Shown here: positions 18,400-26,923 of the stretch, piece after piece | Layout of the letters: the number at the start of each line of letters is the position of its first letter | Position numbering within the stretch: the first letter of the stretch is position 1 | Assembly: GCF_003050615.1 (NCBI RefSeq) | Contig: NZ_NWBU01000010.1 | Coordinates: forward strand, 591,165-655,164 | Length of the DNA: 64,000 bases | Reading direction: 5' to 3' | Source of the DNA: Sphingomonas oleivorans | Lineage (GTDB): Bacteria; Pseudomonadota; Alphaproteobacteria; Sphingomonadales; Sphingomonadaceae | Position numbers and translations under genes: made by a program | The notes under the pieces: model-generated | What the model was told of the DNA's origin: nothing | The model's input: only the letters and a program-made list of their open reading frames with translations | Database searches by the model: none

Positions 18400-20289
18400 T
18401 CAGTCGTCGAACCGCCGTACCTCGCGTAACAGGCGCGCGCCCGCCTCGATCGCGGCGGCCGCGTCGTCGTTCCGGCGGCTCTCCGGATCCCGGGCCTTGC
18501 CGGCACGCAGCGCATCCAGCATGAAATCGCGCCAGATGCGGACCGGAAGCCCGCCGCCGCTGACACCGTTCATCGGGCTGTTGTCGTCATTGCCGATCCA
18601 CACGCCGACGACCAGATCCTCGACGAAGCCGATGAACATCGCATCGCGATGGTCCTGCGTCGTGCCGGTCTTGCCGAAGGTCGGAAGCGCGAGCGCGGCC
18701 TGTCGCCCCGTGCCGGAATTGGCCGCGCTCCACAGCAGATCGAGCAGCATCGGCCATGTCGTCTCGCGCGGGAAATGCACCTGCCGGTTGCGGAGCCTTT
18801 CCAGCAAGCTCGCCGGCGGCCGGGGCAGGCCATAAGGAGCCACGGGATAGGTGCCGCCGGCGACCGCCGCATAGGCTGCGGTCATTTCGAGCAGCGTCGT
18901 GCCCGATGTGCCGAGCGCCAGGCTCGGCCGGTCGGCGAGCGGGCTGGCGATCCCCAGATCGCGCGCGGCCTGGATCACCGCTCCCCGGCCGACATCTTCG
19001 GACAGGCGCACCGCCGCGACATTGCTCGAAATGGCGAAGGCTTCGTTGAGGCTGATCCGGCCGCGATAGCGCCCGTCATTATTCTTCGGCGTCCAGCCTT
19101 CGATCGTGATCGGCCGATCTTCCACGGCATCGTCGGGGCGCATGCCGGCGCGCAACGCCGCGAGATAGACGAACAGCTTGAAGGTCGATCCGGGCTGGCG
19201 GCGCGCCTGGGTCGCGCGGTTGAAGCTGCTTTGCCGGTAGCTCCGCCCGCCGAGCATCGCCACTACCCGTCCATCCGGCCGCATCGCGACGAGCGCCGCC
19301 TGATGTGGCCCGAGCCCCGCACGCGAGAGCGCGCGCACCGCGCTGCGCTGCAATCCGGCGTCGAGCGTCGTCTGCACATATTGCTCGCCATAATCCGCCT
19401 CGGTCGCAGAACGAGCGGCGGAGAGCAGCCAGTCGGTGAAATAAGTGCCGCTGGGCAGCCGGGCCCCGTCGTCGGCGGCGATACGGGCGGGGTGCAGGCG
19501 GCGCGCCTCGTCCGCATCGAGGCTGCCCGTTTCGACCATCGCGGCGATGACGAGCTTCGCCCGGGCGCGCGCGCCTTTGAGATTGCGGGTGGGCGCAAGG
19601 CGCGAGGGCGCCTTCACCATGCCCGCCAGCATGGCCGCCTGGGGCACCGTCAGCCGCTCGGGCTCGCGATCGAAATAATGGCGTGCCGCGGCCCGCAGCC
19701 CATAGACGCCGTCGCCGAAATAAACGCTCGAAAGATAGCGCGAGAGTATCTCGTCCTTGGACAGCCACGCCTCCAGCCAGAAGGCGATCATCAGCTCGCG
19801 CAGCTTGCGCGTGGCGGTGCGGTCGGCGGTGAGGAACACCGTCTTGGCGAGCTGCTGGGTGATGGTGCTGCCGCCTTGACGCACGGAACCGGCGCGCAGA
19901 TTGTTCCAGGCGGCGCGCGCGATACCGCGCGGATCGATGCCAAAATGGGTCCGGAAGCGGCGATCCTCGATCGCGATGAAGGCGGCCGGCACATGGGCAG
20001 GCAGTGCCGCGACCGAGACCGGCCGCTCCTTGAGCTCACCCTGCCGCGCGATCGGCCGCCCCTCGGCGGAGACGAAGACCAAGGTCGGCGTCGGCAAGGG
20101 GCGGAGCGCCTTGGAAAGCGGGGTGGTGACCGCAAGCCAAAGGATCAGGAGAAGGAAAAGGCCCACAAAGGCGAAGAGGCCGCGTCCGATCCAGATCCAG
20201 CGGCGGCTGCGCGGGGCAGGCAATTGAGGCGGAGCGGGAGCGAGCTCGGCTGGGCCATGCTCGCCGGCGGAGGGCGGGTCCATCCGCAT
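18400..20289 (-). CDS. Bifunctional class A penicillin-binding protein (transglycosylase/transpeptidase)
   Basis: Inner-membrane peptidoglycan synthase. A cytoplasmic Pro-rich leader precedes one transmembrane helix (about residues 30-55). The GT51 transglycosylase domain follows, with AIEDRRFRTHFGID and RQGGSTITQQLAKTVF. The transpeptidase has the active-site serine in GSTFKLFVYLAALRAG, the SSN triad in ISSNVAAVRL and KTGTTQDHRDAMFIG. At 629 aa it is shorter than PBP1a and lacks the OB insert, resembling the PbpC/PbpG-size group. ATGs at 20289 and 20283 are both possible starts. Confidence 0.93.
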   Translation of the reverse strand: MRMDPPSAGEHGPAELAPAPPQLPAPRSRRWIWIGRGLFAFVGLFLLLILWLAVTTPLSKALRPLPTPTLVFVSAEGRPIARQGELKERPVSVAALPAHVPAAFIAIEDRRFRTHFGIDPRGIARAAWNNLRAGSVRQGGSTITQQLAKTVFLTADRTATRKLRELMIAFWLEAWLSKDEILSRYLSSVYFGDGVYGLRAAARHYFDREPERLTVPQAAMLAGMVKAPSRLAPTRNLKGARARAKLVIAAMVETGSLDADEARRLHPARIAADDGARLPSGTYFTDWLLSAARSATEADYGEQYVQTTLDAGLQRSAVRALSRAGLGPHQAALVAMRPDGRVVAMLGGRSYRQSSFNRATQARRQPGSTFKLFVYLAALRAGMRPDDAVEDRPITIEGWTPKNNDGRYRGRISLNEAFAISSNVAAVRLSEDVGRGAVIQAARDLGIASPLADRPSLALGTSGTTLLEMTAAYAAVAGGTYPVAPYGLPRPPASLLERLRNRQVHFPRETTWPMLLDLLWSAANSGTGRQAALALPTFGKTGTTQDHRDAMFIGFVEDLVVGVWIGNDDNSPMNGVSGGGLPVRIWRDFMLDALRAGKARDPESRRNDDAAAAIEAGARLLREVRRFDD

Positions 20290-20372
20290 CAGCCGGCGCC
20301 TCGCTCGTCGGTCGTGATCATGGTCATGCGCCTGGTTTCGAGCTGGTCCGATCTTATTCTATGGGGACGCAC

Positions 20373-20897
20373 ATGAACAATCCGCCAACTATCCGTCCCG
20401 CCACGCCCGCCGATGCCGCGGCACTTGCGCTGGTGGGCGCCGCGACCTTCCTCGAATCCTATGCCGGCATCATCGACGGGGCGGATATCATCGCGCACAG
20501 CGCGACCCAGCATGGCGTGGCAGTCTATGCCGCATGGCTGGCCGATCCCACCACCACCATCCTGCTCGCCGAAGCGCCGCCGGGCGGCGCGCCGATCGGC
20601 TATATCGTGCTCACCCGGCCGGCGCTGCCGGTGGAGGTGGGCGAGCGGGACATGGAGATAAAGCGCCTTTATCTCCTCTCCAAATTTCACGGCGCGGGGC
20701 TCGGCCGCGCGCTGATGGAAGGCGCGGCGGAGATTGCGCGCGCCGCCGGCCAGGAACGGCTGCTGCTGGGTGTCTATGGCGAGAACCATTCTGCGCTCGC
20801 CTTTTATGCCAAGTCCGGCTTCCTGCCCATCGGGCATCGCCAATTTTCGGTCGGATCGCGCAGCTATGACGATATCATACTCGCGCGTAGCCTCTGA
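20373..20897 (+). CDS. GNAT-family N-acetyltransferase
   Basis: Acetyl-CoA-dependent acetyltransferase of about 174 residues. The N-terminal TIRPATPADAAALALV opening and the acetyl-CoA binding stretch LYLLSKFHGAGLGRALMEGA (Q/RxxGxG/A loop) are typical, as is the C-terminal AFYAKSGFLPIGHRQF. ATG 20373 is preferred because GGGGAC lies just before it; an in-frame ATG at 20361 would add four residues. The acceptor is unknown. It starts a run of same-strand genes continuing to the aspartyl protease, but the 50-bp gap to tatD may hold a separate start of transcription. Confidence 0.88.
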   Translation: MNNPPTIRPATPADAAALALVGAATFLESYAGIIDGADIIAHSATQHGVAVYAAWLADPTTTILLAEAPPGGAPIGYIVLTRPALPVEVGERDMEIKRLYLLSKFHGAGLGRALMEGAAEIARAAGQERLLLGVYGENHSALAFYAKSGFLPIGHRQFSVGSRSYDDIILARSL

Positions 20898-20947
20898 TCC
20901 CGCAACTTGCCCGTGACGGGAGGCGGCGGAGGGCTTATCTCAGGGCC

Positions 20948-21724
20948 ATGCTCGTCGACAGTCATTGCCATCTGAACTATGCCGGCCTCGTCGAGGATCA
21001 GGCATCCGTCCTCGCCCGCGCGCGCGCCTCGGGCGTTACCACCATGCTCAACATATCGACGCGCGAGCGGGAATGGGGCGATGTGATCGCCACCGCCGAG
21101 CGCGAGCCGGACGTGTGGGCTACGGTTGGCATCCATCCACATGAAGCCGATGCCCATCCCGAGGTGGATATGGCGCGCCTCGTCGCCGCTGCTTCGCATC
21201 CGCGCGTGATCGGCATCGGCGAGACGGGGCTCGATTATTATTATGACCATAGCGACAGGGAACGGCAGCAGGCGAGCTTCCGCGCCCATATCGCCGCCGC
21301 GCGCGAGACGGGGCTGCCGCTGATCGTCCATACCCGCGAGGCGGAGGAAGACACGGCCGCTATCCTACGGGAAGAAATGGAAAAGGGCCACTATAAGGGC
21401 GTCATCCACTGCTTCACCGCCAGCGCCGATTTCGCCGAAAAAGCGCTGGAGCTGGGCTTCTATATCTCCATTTCCGGCATCGTCACCTTCAAGAATGCCC
21501 GGGACCTTCAGGCCACCGCCGCGACGCTGCCAAGCGACAGGCTGCTGATCGAAACGGACGCGCCCTTCCTCGCGCCCGTGCCGCATCGGGGCAAAAGCTG
21601 CGAGCCTGCCTTCGTCGCGGATACGGCGCGTTTCCTGAGCGGGCTGCGCGGCCAGACGAGTGAAGAATTGGCAGCAGAAACGGCTTCCAACTTCTTCAAT
21701 CTCTTCGATAAGGCGCGCGCGTGA
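20948..21724 (+). CDS. TatD-family metal-dependent hydrolase (3'-5' DNase-like)
   Basis: TIM-barrel metallohydrolase of 258 residues. The metal ligands are visible in order: DSHCHLNYAGL, GIHPHEAD, IGETGLDYYYDHS, VHTREAEEDT, HCFTASADF and LIETDAPFLAPVPHRGK. TatD/YcfH-type enzymes have been shown to degrade single-stranded DNA and RNA in other bacteria. The stop overlaps the start of the next gene by four bases (GTGA), so translation is coupled. Confidence 0.93.
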   Translation: MLVDSHCHLNYAGLVEDQASVLARARASGVTTMLNISTREREWGDVIATAEREPDVWATVGIHPHEADAHPEVDMARLVAAASHPRVIGIGETGLDYYYDHSDRERQQASFRAHIAAARETGLPLIVHTREAEEDTAAILREEMEKGHYKGVIHCFTASADFAEKALELGFYISISGIVTFKNARDLQATAATLPSDRLLIETDAPFLAPVPHRGKSCEPAFVADTARFLSGLRGQTSEELAAETASNFFNLFDKARA

Positions 21725-22485
21725 AGGTTCGTATCCTCGGTTGCGGCACATCCTCCGGCGTGCCCCGGATCGGCGGCGACTGGGGCGATTGCGATCCCGC
21801 CGAGCCGCGCAACCGGCGGCTGCGCGCCTCGATCCTGGTCGAGACGGACGCGACGCGTATCCTGGTCGACACCACGCCCGACATGCGCGAGCAACTGCTG
21901 AGCGCAGGCGTCGGCGCGCTCGATGCGGTGATCTGGACGCATGAACATGCCGACCATTGTCATGGGCTCGATGATCTGCGGCAAATCTACCATGTCCGGG
22001 GTGCTCCGGTGCCCGGCTATGCGCGCGGGACCACCGCGACCGAGTTGAAGGATCGCTTCGCCTATGCCTTTGACGGGCGCTTCGGCTATCCGCCTACGGC
22101 CGATCTCCATCCGCTGCAGGACGAGATGATGATCGGGGATGTGAAGGTCCGCTGCGTCGATCAGCCGCATGGCCAGATCACATCGGCCGGACTGCGCTTC
22201 GAACAGGGCGGCACATCGATCGCCTATTCTACCGATTTCAACAGGATGACGGATGAAATGGCCGCGCTGTTCGAAGGCGTGGACTTGTGGATCGTCGATG
22301 CGCTGCGCCGCCGTCCGCATCCGACGCACGCGCATCTCGCGGACACGCTGGGCTGGATTGCCGCGCTGAAGCCGCGCCGGGCGCTCCTGACCCATATGGA
22401 CCAGTCGATGGACTATGCGAGCTTGTGCCGCGAGCTGCCGGCCGGGGTGGAGCCGGCCCATGACGGCATGGAGATCATCCCGTGA
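21721..22485 (+). CDS. MBL-fold metallohydrolase (PhnP-like)
   Basis: The 254-residue protein begins at a GTG inside the tatD stop (GTGA). The N-terminal KVRILGCGTSSGVPRIG and the zinc-binding WTHEHADHCHGLDDLRQIY motif place it with the PhnP/RNase Z-like branch of metallo-beta-lactamases; DQPHGQ, YSTDFNRM and THMDQSMDY supply the remaining His/Asp ligands. A tatD-MBL pair is a recurrent arrangement in alphaproteobacteria. No phosphonate genes are near, so a cyclic phosphodiesterase role is only a guess from the family. Confidence 0.88.
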   Translation: MKVRILGCGTSSGVPRIGGDWGDCDPAEPRNRRLRASILVETDATRILVDTTPDMREQLLSAGVGALDAVIWTHEHADHCHGLDDLRQIYHVRGAPVPGYARGTTATELKDRFAYAFDGRFGYPPTADLHPLQDEMMIGDVKVRCVDQPHGQITSAGLRFEQGGTSIAYSTDFNRMTDEMAALFEGVDLWIVDALRRRPHPTHAHLADTLGWIAALKPRRALLTHMDQSMDYASLCRELPAGVEPAHDGMEIIP

Positions 22486-23081
22486 TGACGGGTGGTGACG
22501 GCCTTTCGGTCGTCATGATCATGTTGATGCTGGTGCTGGTCGTGAGCGCGCTCGCCGCGCGTCGGCTGCCACCGGCGACATTCGTGAAGATGGCGCTGGG
22601 CTGGCTGGCGATCTTCATGGCGGGTTTCCTGATCTATGCCTATCGCCATGAATTCGCAGGCTTGGGGGACCGCTTGCGCGGTGCGCTCTATCCCGAAACG
22701 CCCGTAGCACAGGGTGGCGAGCTGCGCATTCCGATGGCGAGCGACGGCCATTTCTGGGTGCGCGCGAACGTCAACGGCACGGAGCTGCGCTTTCTGATCG
22801 ACAGCGGGGCGACCATGACGGCCCTGTCGGTGGATGGTGCGCGATCGGCGGGGATCGACATAGATCATGGCGGCTTTCCGGTGGCCGTGAACACCGCCAA
22901 TGGCCTAATCTATGCCCGGCGCCTTAGGATAGATCGGCTCGAGCTCGCCAATGTCGTGCGTCAGGATCTCGGCGCGATCAGCGCTCCCGAATTCGGGGAT
23001 ACGAATGTGCTCGGCATGAACTTCCTGTCCAGCTTGCAAGGCTGGGGCGTCGAGCAGGGAACGCTGATCCTGCGCCCCTAA
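22485..23081 (+). CDS. Membrane-anchored retropepsin-like aspartic protease (TIGR02281-type)
   Basis: About 198 residues with two N-terminal transmembrane helices (roughly residues 7-22 and 29-50), then a clan AA aspartyl protease domain whose active-site loop is FLIDSGATMTALS. The later LGMNFLSSLQGWGVEQGTLIL is the second half of the fold. The start is either ATG 22485, overlapping the MBL stop as TGATG, or GTG 22482. It probably acts at the periplasmic face of the inner membrane as a dimer, as single-lobe retropepsins do. The substrate is unknown. Confidence 0.85.
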   Translation: MTGGDGLSVVMIMLMLVLVVSALAARRLPPATFVKMALGWLAIFMAGFLIYAYRHEFAGLGDRLRGALYPETPVAQGGELRIPMASDGHFWVRANVNGTELRFLIDSGATMTALSVDGARSAGIDIDHGGFPVAVNTANGLIYARRLRIDRLELANVVRQDLGAISAPEFGDTNVLGMNFLSSLQGWGVEQGTLILRP

Positions 23082-23116
23082 AGTCCGTTAACTTATAAGG
23101 GATGTGTCGCGGAGCC

Positions 23117-23152
23117 GAGCCATCATCCCGACAATGGCCGGGATGATGGCTC
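23117..23152. terminator. Hairpin between convergent genes
   Basis: A perfect 14-bp stem (23117-23130 with 23139-23152, GAGCCATCATCCCG and its complement) with an 8-nt loop lies between two converging genes. There is no T-tract on either side, so intrinsic termination is inferred from position and stem only. Confidence 0.6.
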
Positions 23153-23161
23153 GATCATGGG

Positions 23162-24535
23162 TCAGGCCGCGTCGCGTTCGCGCTCGCGCATTTCCTGGTT
23201 GAGCATTTCCGCGAGCAGGAAGGCCAGCTCGATCGACTGGCCGGCATTGAGGCGCGGATCGCAATGGGTGTGGTAACGGTCCGCCAGCGACTGTTCGGAC
23301 AACGCCATCGCGCCGCCAGTGCATTCGGTGACGTTCTGGCCGGTCATTTCGGCATGGATGCCGCCGCCATGCGTGCCTTCCGCACGGTGCACTGCGAAGA
23401 AGCCGCGTACTTCCGCCAGGATGCGTTCGAACGGACGTGTCTTGTAGCCATTGGCGGCCTTGACGACATTGCCGTGCATCGGATCGCAGGACCAGACGAC
23501 CGGGCGCCCCTCGTGCTTCACCGCGCGGACGAGCGTCGGCAGATGCTTCTCGATCTTGTCATGCCCATAGCGGGTGATGAGCGTGATGCGGCCCGGCTCG
23601 CGCGCCGGATCGAGCGTGTCGAGCATACGCAGCAGCACGTCCGGCTCCAGGCTCGGCCCGCATTTGATGCCGATCGGATTGCGCACGCCGCGCAGATATT
23701 CGACATGCGCCGAGCCCTCGAAGCGGGTGCGATCCCCAATCCAGATGAAATGGGCCGAGGTGTCGTACCAGTCGCCGGTCAGCGAATCCTGCCGGGTCAA
23801 CGCCTGCTCATATTGCAGGAGCAGCGCCTCATGGCTGGTGTAGAAGCGGGTCGAACGGAGCTGGGGTACCGTTTCGGGGCTGATCCCGCAGGCGGCCATG
23901 AAATCGAGCGCCTCGCTGATGCGATCGGCAAGCGCCTGATATTGCGCGGCCCAGGGGCTGCGGCCCATGAAATCGAGCGTCCAGGCATGGACCTGCTGGA
24001 GATTGGCATAGCCGCCCTGCGCGAAGGCGCGAAGCAGGTTGAGCGTCGCCGCCGACTGGCTGTAGGCGCGGATCATCCGCTGCGGATCGGGCGCACGCGA
24101 AGCCGGATCGAAGGCGATGTCGTTGATGATGTCGCCGCGATAGCTGGGCAGCGACAGGCCGCCCAGTTCCTCATTATTCGCCGAGCGCGGCTTCGCGAAC
24201 TGCCCCGCCATGCGGCCGAGCTTCACGATCGGAAGCTTGGAGGCATAGGTCAGCACCACCGCCATCTGAAGGATGACGCGGAAGGTGTCGCGGATATTGT
24301 TGGGATGAAATTCGGCGAAGGATTCCGCGCAGTCGCCGCCCTGGAGCAGGAAGGCCTTGCCCGCCGCGACCTGGGCGAGCTCCGCCGTCAGGTCGCGCGC
24401 CTCGCCGGCGAAGACCAGCGGCGGATAGCTCGAAAGCTCGCGTTCGGCGCGTGCCAGCGCATCCGCATCGGGATATTCGGGCAGCTGCCGCGCTTCGTGG
24501 TTGCGCCAGCTGTCGGGCGTCCAGTCCGTGGCCAT
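23162..24535 (-). CDS. 3-deoxy-7-phosphoheptulonate synthase, class II
   Basis: First enzyme of the shikimate pathway, condensing PEP and erythrose-4-phosphate. The 457-residue, plant-type class II enzyme shows [14 protein letters not shown] near residue 75, [23 protein letters not shown] and [18 protein letters not shown], which carry the metal and substrate ligands. Start 24535 ([10 protein letters not shown]) matches family N-termini; the open frame extends upstream without homology. A 246-bp gap separates it from cysS on the same strand, enough for its own promoter. Confidence 0.95.
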   Translation of the reverse strand: MATDWTPDSWRNHEARQLPEYPDADALARAERELSSYPPLVFAGEARDLTAELAQVAAGKAFLLQGGDCAESFAEFHPNNIRDTFRVILQMAVVLTYASKLPIVKLGRMAGQFAKPRSANNEELGGLSLPSYRGDIINDIAFDPASRAPDPQRMIRAYSQSAATLNLLRAFAQGGYANLQQVHAWTLDFMGRSPWAAQYQALADRISEALDFMAACGISPETVPQLRSTRFYTSHEALLLQYEQALTRQDSLTGDWYDTSAHFIWIGDRTRFEGSAHVEYLRGVRNPIGIKCGPSLEPDVLLRMLDTLDPAREPGRITLITRYGHDKIEKHLPTLVRAVKHEGRPVVWSCDPMHGNVVKAANGYKTRPFERILAEVRGFFAVHRAEGTHGGGIHAEMTGQNVTECTGGAMALSEQSLADRYHTHCDPRLNAGQSIELAFLLAEMLNQEMRERERDAA

Positions 24536-24781
24536 CTTACGTCTTCTTTCTCGCTTTCTAAGGCGTTGCGCCCTAGACGAATCATGCCCTCCTGTCACGC
24601 CTCCGGGCCAGATGATGTTCTTCGATCGCTGATATAATTCTTTCCGATGAGTGACCATCGCCATGAGGGAAGGCGGGCCTCGGCCATGACCGCGTGGGTG
24701 AGTGTTCGCTGCCGCTCCATATCGTCGCAGGACGAGCGTGGAAGGCCGAGTAGACCAGCCATCTCAGGATGGGACAGAGAC

Positions 24782-26311
24782 TCAATCCACCAATAGGGGG
24801 CGCCATTCCCAGCGGAGCGGATCGCCGTCCATGATCTCGATGCCCTGGGCGAGCAGCCGATCCCGGATCGCGTCCGACGCGGCAAAGTCCTTGGCGGCGC
24901 GTGCAGCCTTGCGCTCCTCGAGCTGCGCTTCGACGTCCTCATCCGTCATCGACGCGGATTGCGGACGCAGGCTGAGCGCGCGGCGATCGACGTCGATCAG
25001 GTCGAGGCCGAGAACCAGGTCCATCGCGGCGACGAGGCGGAGACGCTCCTCGGCGCCGAGCTTCTTGAGTCCGATCGCGGTTTCGAGCAGCGGGAGCGCT
25101 GCGGGCAGATTGAGATCGCTCGAAATCGCCGCGTCGAATTCGGCGAGCAGTTTCTGGCCCTGATCGGACAAACCCTCCTCGATCGCCGCGCGCTGATAGG
25201 CGAGCGAGGCGCCGCGTGTATCCTTCGCCTCATGGGCGACGCGCAGCCATGCCGGGTCGCCTGCCTTTTCGCGCAACTGGGCGACCGCGATCACCAGCCG
25301 CTTGAGCCGGGTGAGCGCGGCCGCGATGCTGTCGGCGGAAAATTCCAGCTCGTTGCGATAATGGGCCGAAAGGCAGAGCAGCCGGTAGGCGAGGGGATGC
25401 ACGCCGCGATCGACGAGCGACTGGAGCGTCGCAAAATCGCCCTTCGACTTGGACATCTTGCCCGTACGGTCGATCAGGAAATTATTGTGCATCCAGAAGT
25501 TTGCACCGCTCCTTTCGGAGCCGGTGAAAGCCTGATTCTGGGCGATTTCGTTGCAATGGTGGATCTCGCGATGATCGATCCCGCCGGTATGGATGTCGAA
25601 CTGGGTGCCGAGATATTTGATGCTCATCACCGAGCATTCGAGATGCCAGCCCGGCGCGCCGGCGCCCCAGGGCGACTGCCATTCCATCTGGCGCCGCTCG
25701 CCGGGTGCGGAACGGCGCCACACCGCGAAATCCGCCGCATGACGCTTGCCCTCGACCGTGTCGATCCGGCCGACTTCCGGCCCCTCGCCGGCCGCGCGCG
25801 CGAGGCGGCCATAGCCCGGCACTTTGGACGTGTCGAAATAAAGGCCGCCGTCCAGCTCATAGGTGGCGCCCGAAGCCTCGATGCGGCGGGCGAAGGCGAT
25901 CATGTCCTGAATATGATCGGTCGCGACGCTCCACAATGTGGGGTGCAATATGTTGAGCTGGGCCAGATCGCGCTTGAAGGCGTCGGTGTAGAAGGCAGCC
26001 ACGTCCCAGATGGTGCGGCCGGTGCGCCGGGCGGCGGCCTCCATCTTGTCGTCGCCCTCGTCGGCATCCGAAGTGAGATGACCGACATCGGTGATGTTGA
26101 TGACATGGTTCACCGGCCAGCCCTTCCAGTTGAGGATACGGCGAAGGCTGTCGGTGAAGATATAGGCGCGCAGATTTCCGAGGTGCGCGAAATGATAGAC
26201 GGTGGGGCCGCAGCTATAGATCCGCACCATTTCCGGATCCAGGGGCACGAAATCGCGCGCGGCGCGCGCCATGCTGTCGAAAAGCTGGAGAGGCGCGCCG
26301 GGGCTGGGCAT
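24782..26311 (-). CDS. cysS: Cysteinyl-tRNA synthetase
   Basis: Class I aminoacyl-tRNA synthetase charging tRNA-Cys. The first Zn ligand Cys is in IYSCGPTVY, followed by the HIGH-equivalent [10 protein letters not shown]; other zinc ligands are in HLECSVM and IHHCNEIAQ, and the KMSKS loop is KMSKSKGDF. The C-terminal part is the helical anticodon-binding region. Length (509) is slightly longer than E. coli CysS. It appears to be transcribed on its own, upstream of the DAHP synthase gene. Confidence 0.97.
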   Translation of the reverse strand: MPSPGAPLQLFDSMARAARDFVPLDPEMVRIYSCGPTVYHFAHLGNLRAYIFTDSLRRILNWKGWPVNHVINITDVGHLTSDADEGDDKMEAAARRTGRTIWDVAAFYTDAFKRDLAQLNILHPTLWSVATDHIQDMIAFARRIEASGATYELDGGLYFDTSKVPGYGRLARAAGEGPEVGRIDTVEGKRHAADFAVWRRSAPGERRQMEWQSPWGAGAPGWHLECSVMSIKYLGTQFDIHTGGIDHREIHHCNEIAQNQAFTGSERSGANFWMHNNFLIDRTGKMSKSKGDFATLQSLVDRGVHPLAYRLLCLSAHYRNELEFSADSIAAALTRLKRLVIAVAQLREKAGDPAWLRVAHEAKDTRGASLAYQRAAIEEGLSDQGQKLLAEFDAAISSDLNLPAALPLLETAIGLKKLGAEERLRLVAAMDLVLGLDLIDVDRRALSLRPQSASMTDEDVEAQLEERKAARAAKDFAASDAIRDRLLAQGIEIMDGDPLRWEWRPLLVD

Positions 26312-26390
26312 GGCTTGGAAATCTCTTTCGTCGAGCGGCCGGTAGGCGGGGGCGTCTATCGCATGGCGGCACGCTCTGCCAAGCGTTCAA

Positions 26391-26423
26391 AAGAAAACGG
26401 GCGCCCCATGAGGGGCGCCCGTT
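26391..26423 (-). terminator. Strong rho-independent terminator of the small lipoprotein gene
   Basis: A perfect 12-bp stem (26396-26407 with 26412-26423, AACGGGCGCCCC) and a 4-nt loop are followed on the minus strand by a T-rich tail (TTTTCTTTT), 40 bp after the lipoprotein stop. Confidence 0.92.
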
Positions 26424-26462
26424 CCTATCTCGATGCCGCACCCGAAGGATGCGATCGACCGA

Positions 26463-26666
26463 TTACAGCGCGTTGCCGGCCTCGTTCGAGACGGCTTCGA
26501 GCGCTTCGTTCGCCGTGACGTTGTCAGCGGCTTCCTCGAGCACGTCGGCCTGATTCTCCAGGGCCTCGGCAGCGTTCTCGACCGCGTTCTCGGTCGGGGT
26601 GGGCTTTTCGCAAGCGGCCAGAGACATCAGGCCGGCAGCGGCGAGAACAAAGCTAAGCTTCTTCAT
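26463..26666 (-). CDS. Small Ala/Asn/Glu-rich lipoprotein
   Basis: A 67-residue protein with a lipoprotein signal (MKKLSFVLAAAGLMSLAAC; lipobox L-A-A-C, lipidated Cys19). The mature 48 residues are almost entirely Ala, Glu, Asn and Val in a heptad-like pattern (ENAVENAAEALENQADVLEEA), suggesting an amphipathic or coiled-coil helix, loosely reminiscent of Lpp-like proteins. Start 26666 has GGAG about 10 nt upstream and a strong terminator follows, so it is a monocistronic, probably highly expressed gene. No enzymatic motif is visible. Function unknown. Confidence 0.85.
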   Translation of the reverse strand: MKKLSFVLAAAGLMSLAACEKPTPTENAVENAAEALENQADVLEEAADNVTANEALEAVSNEAGNAL

Positions 26667-26923
26667 TCGAGCAGCTCCATAGTCCATTACGGGCCCGGCC
26701 CGAATGCCGTCCCAGCCGCTCCCATAACGCACCCCTAACAACCGTCAACGGTGAAATTGACGCAGGCGGGACACGGGCCGCCGATTTCCGCTGCATCGCA
26801 CAAGCCATTTCCGCAACTTTTCCCACCATCGCGCATTGCCCCTTCAATGCGGACCGGAAGGCAAGACATTGGCAAATCGGGCCCGAAGCCAGACCGGATA
26901 CCGCGGCGAGAGGAAGCAGGAGA

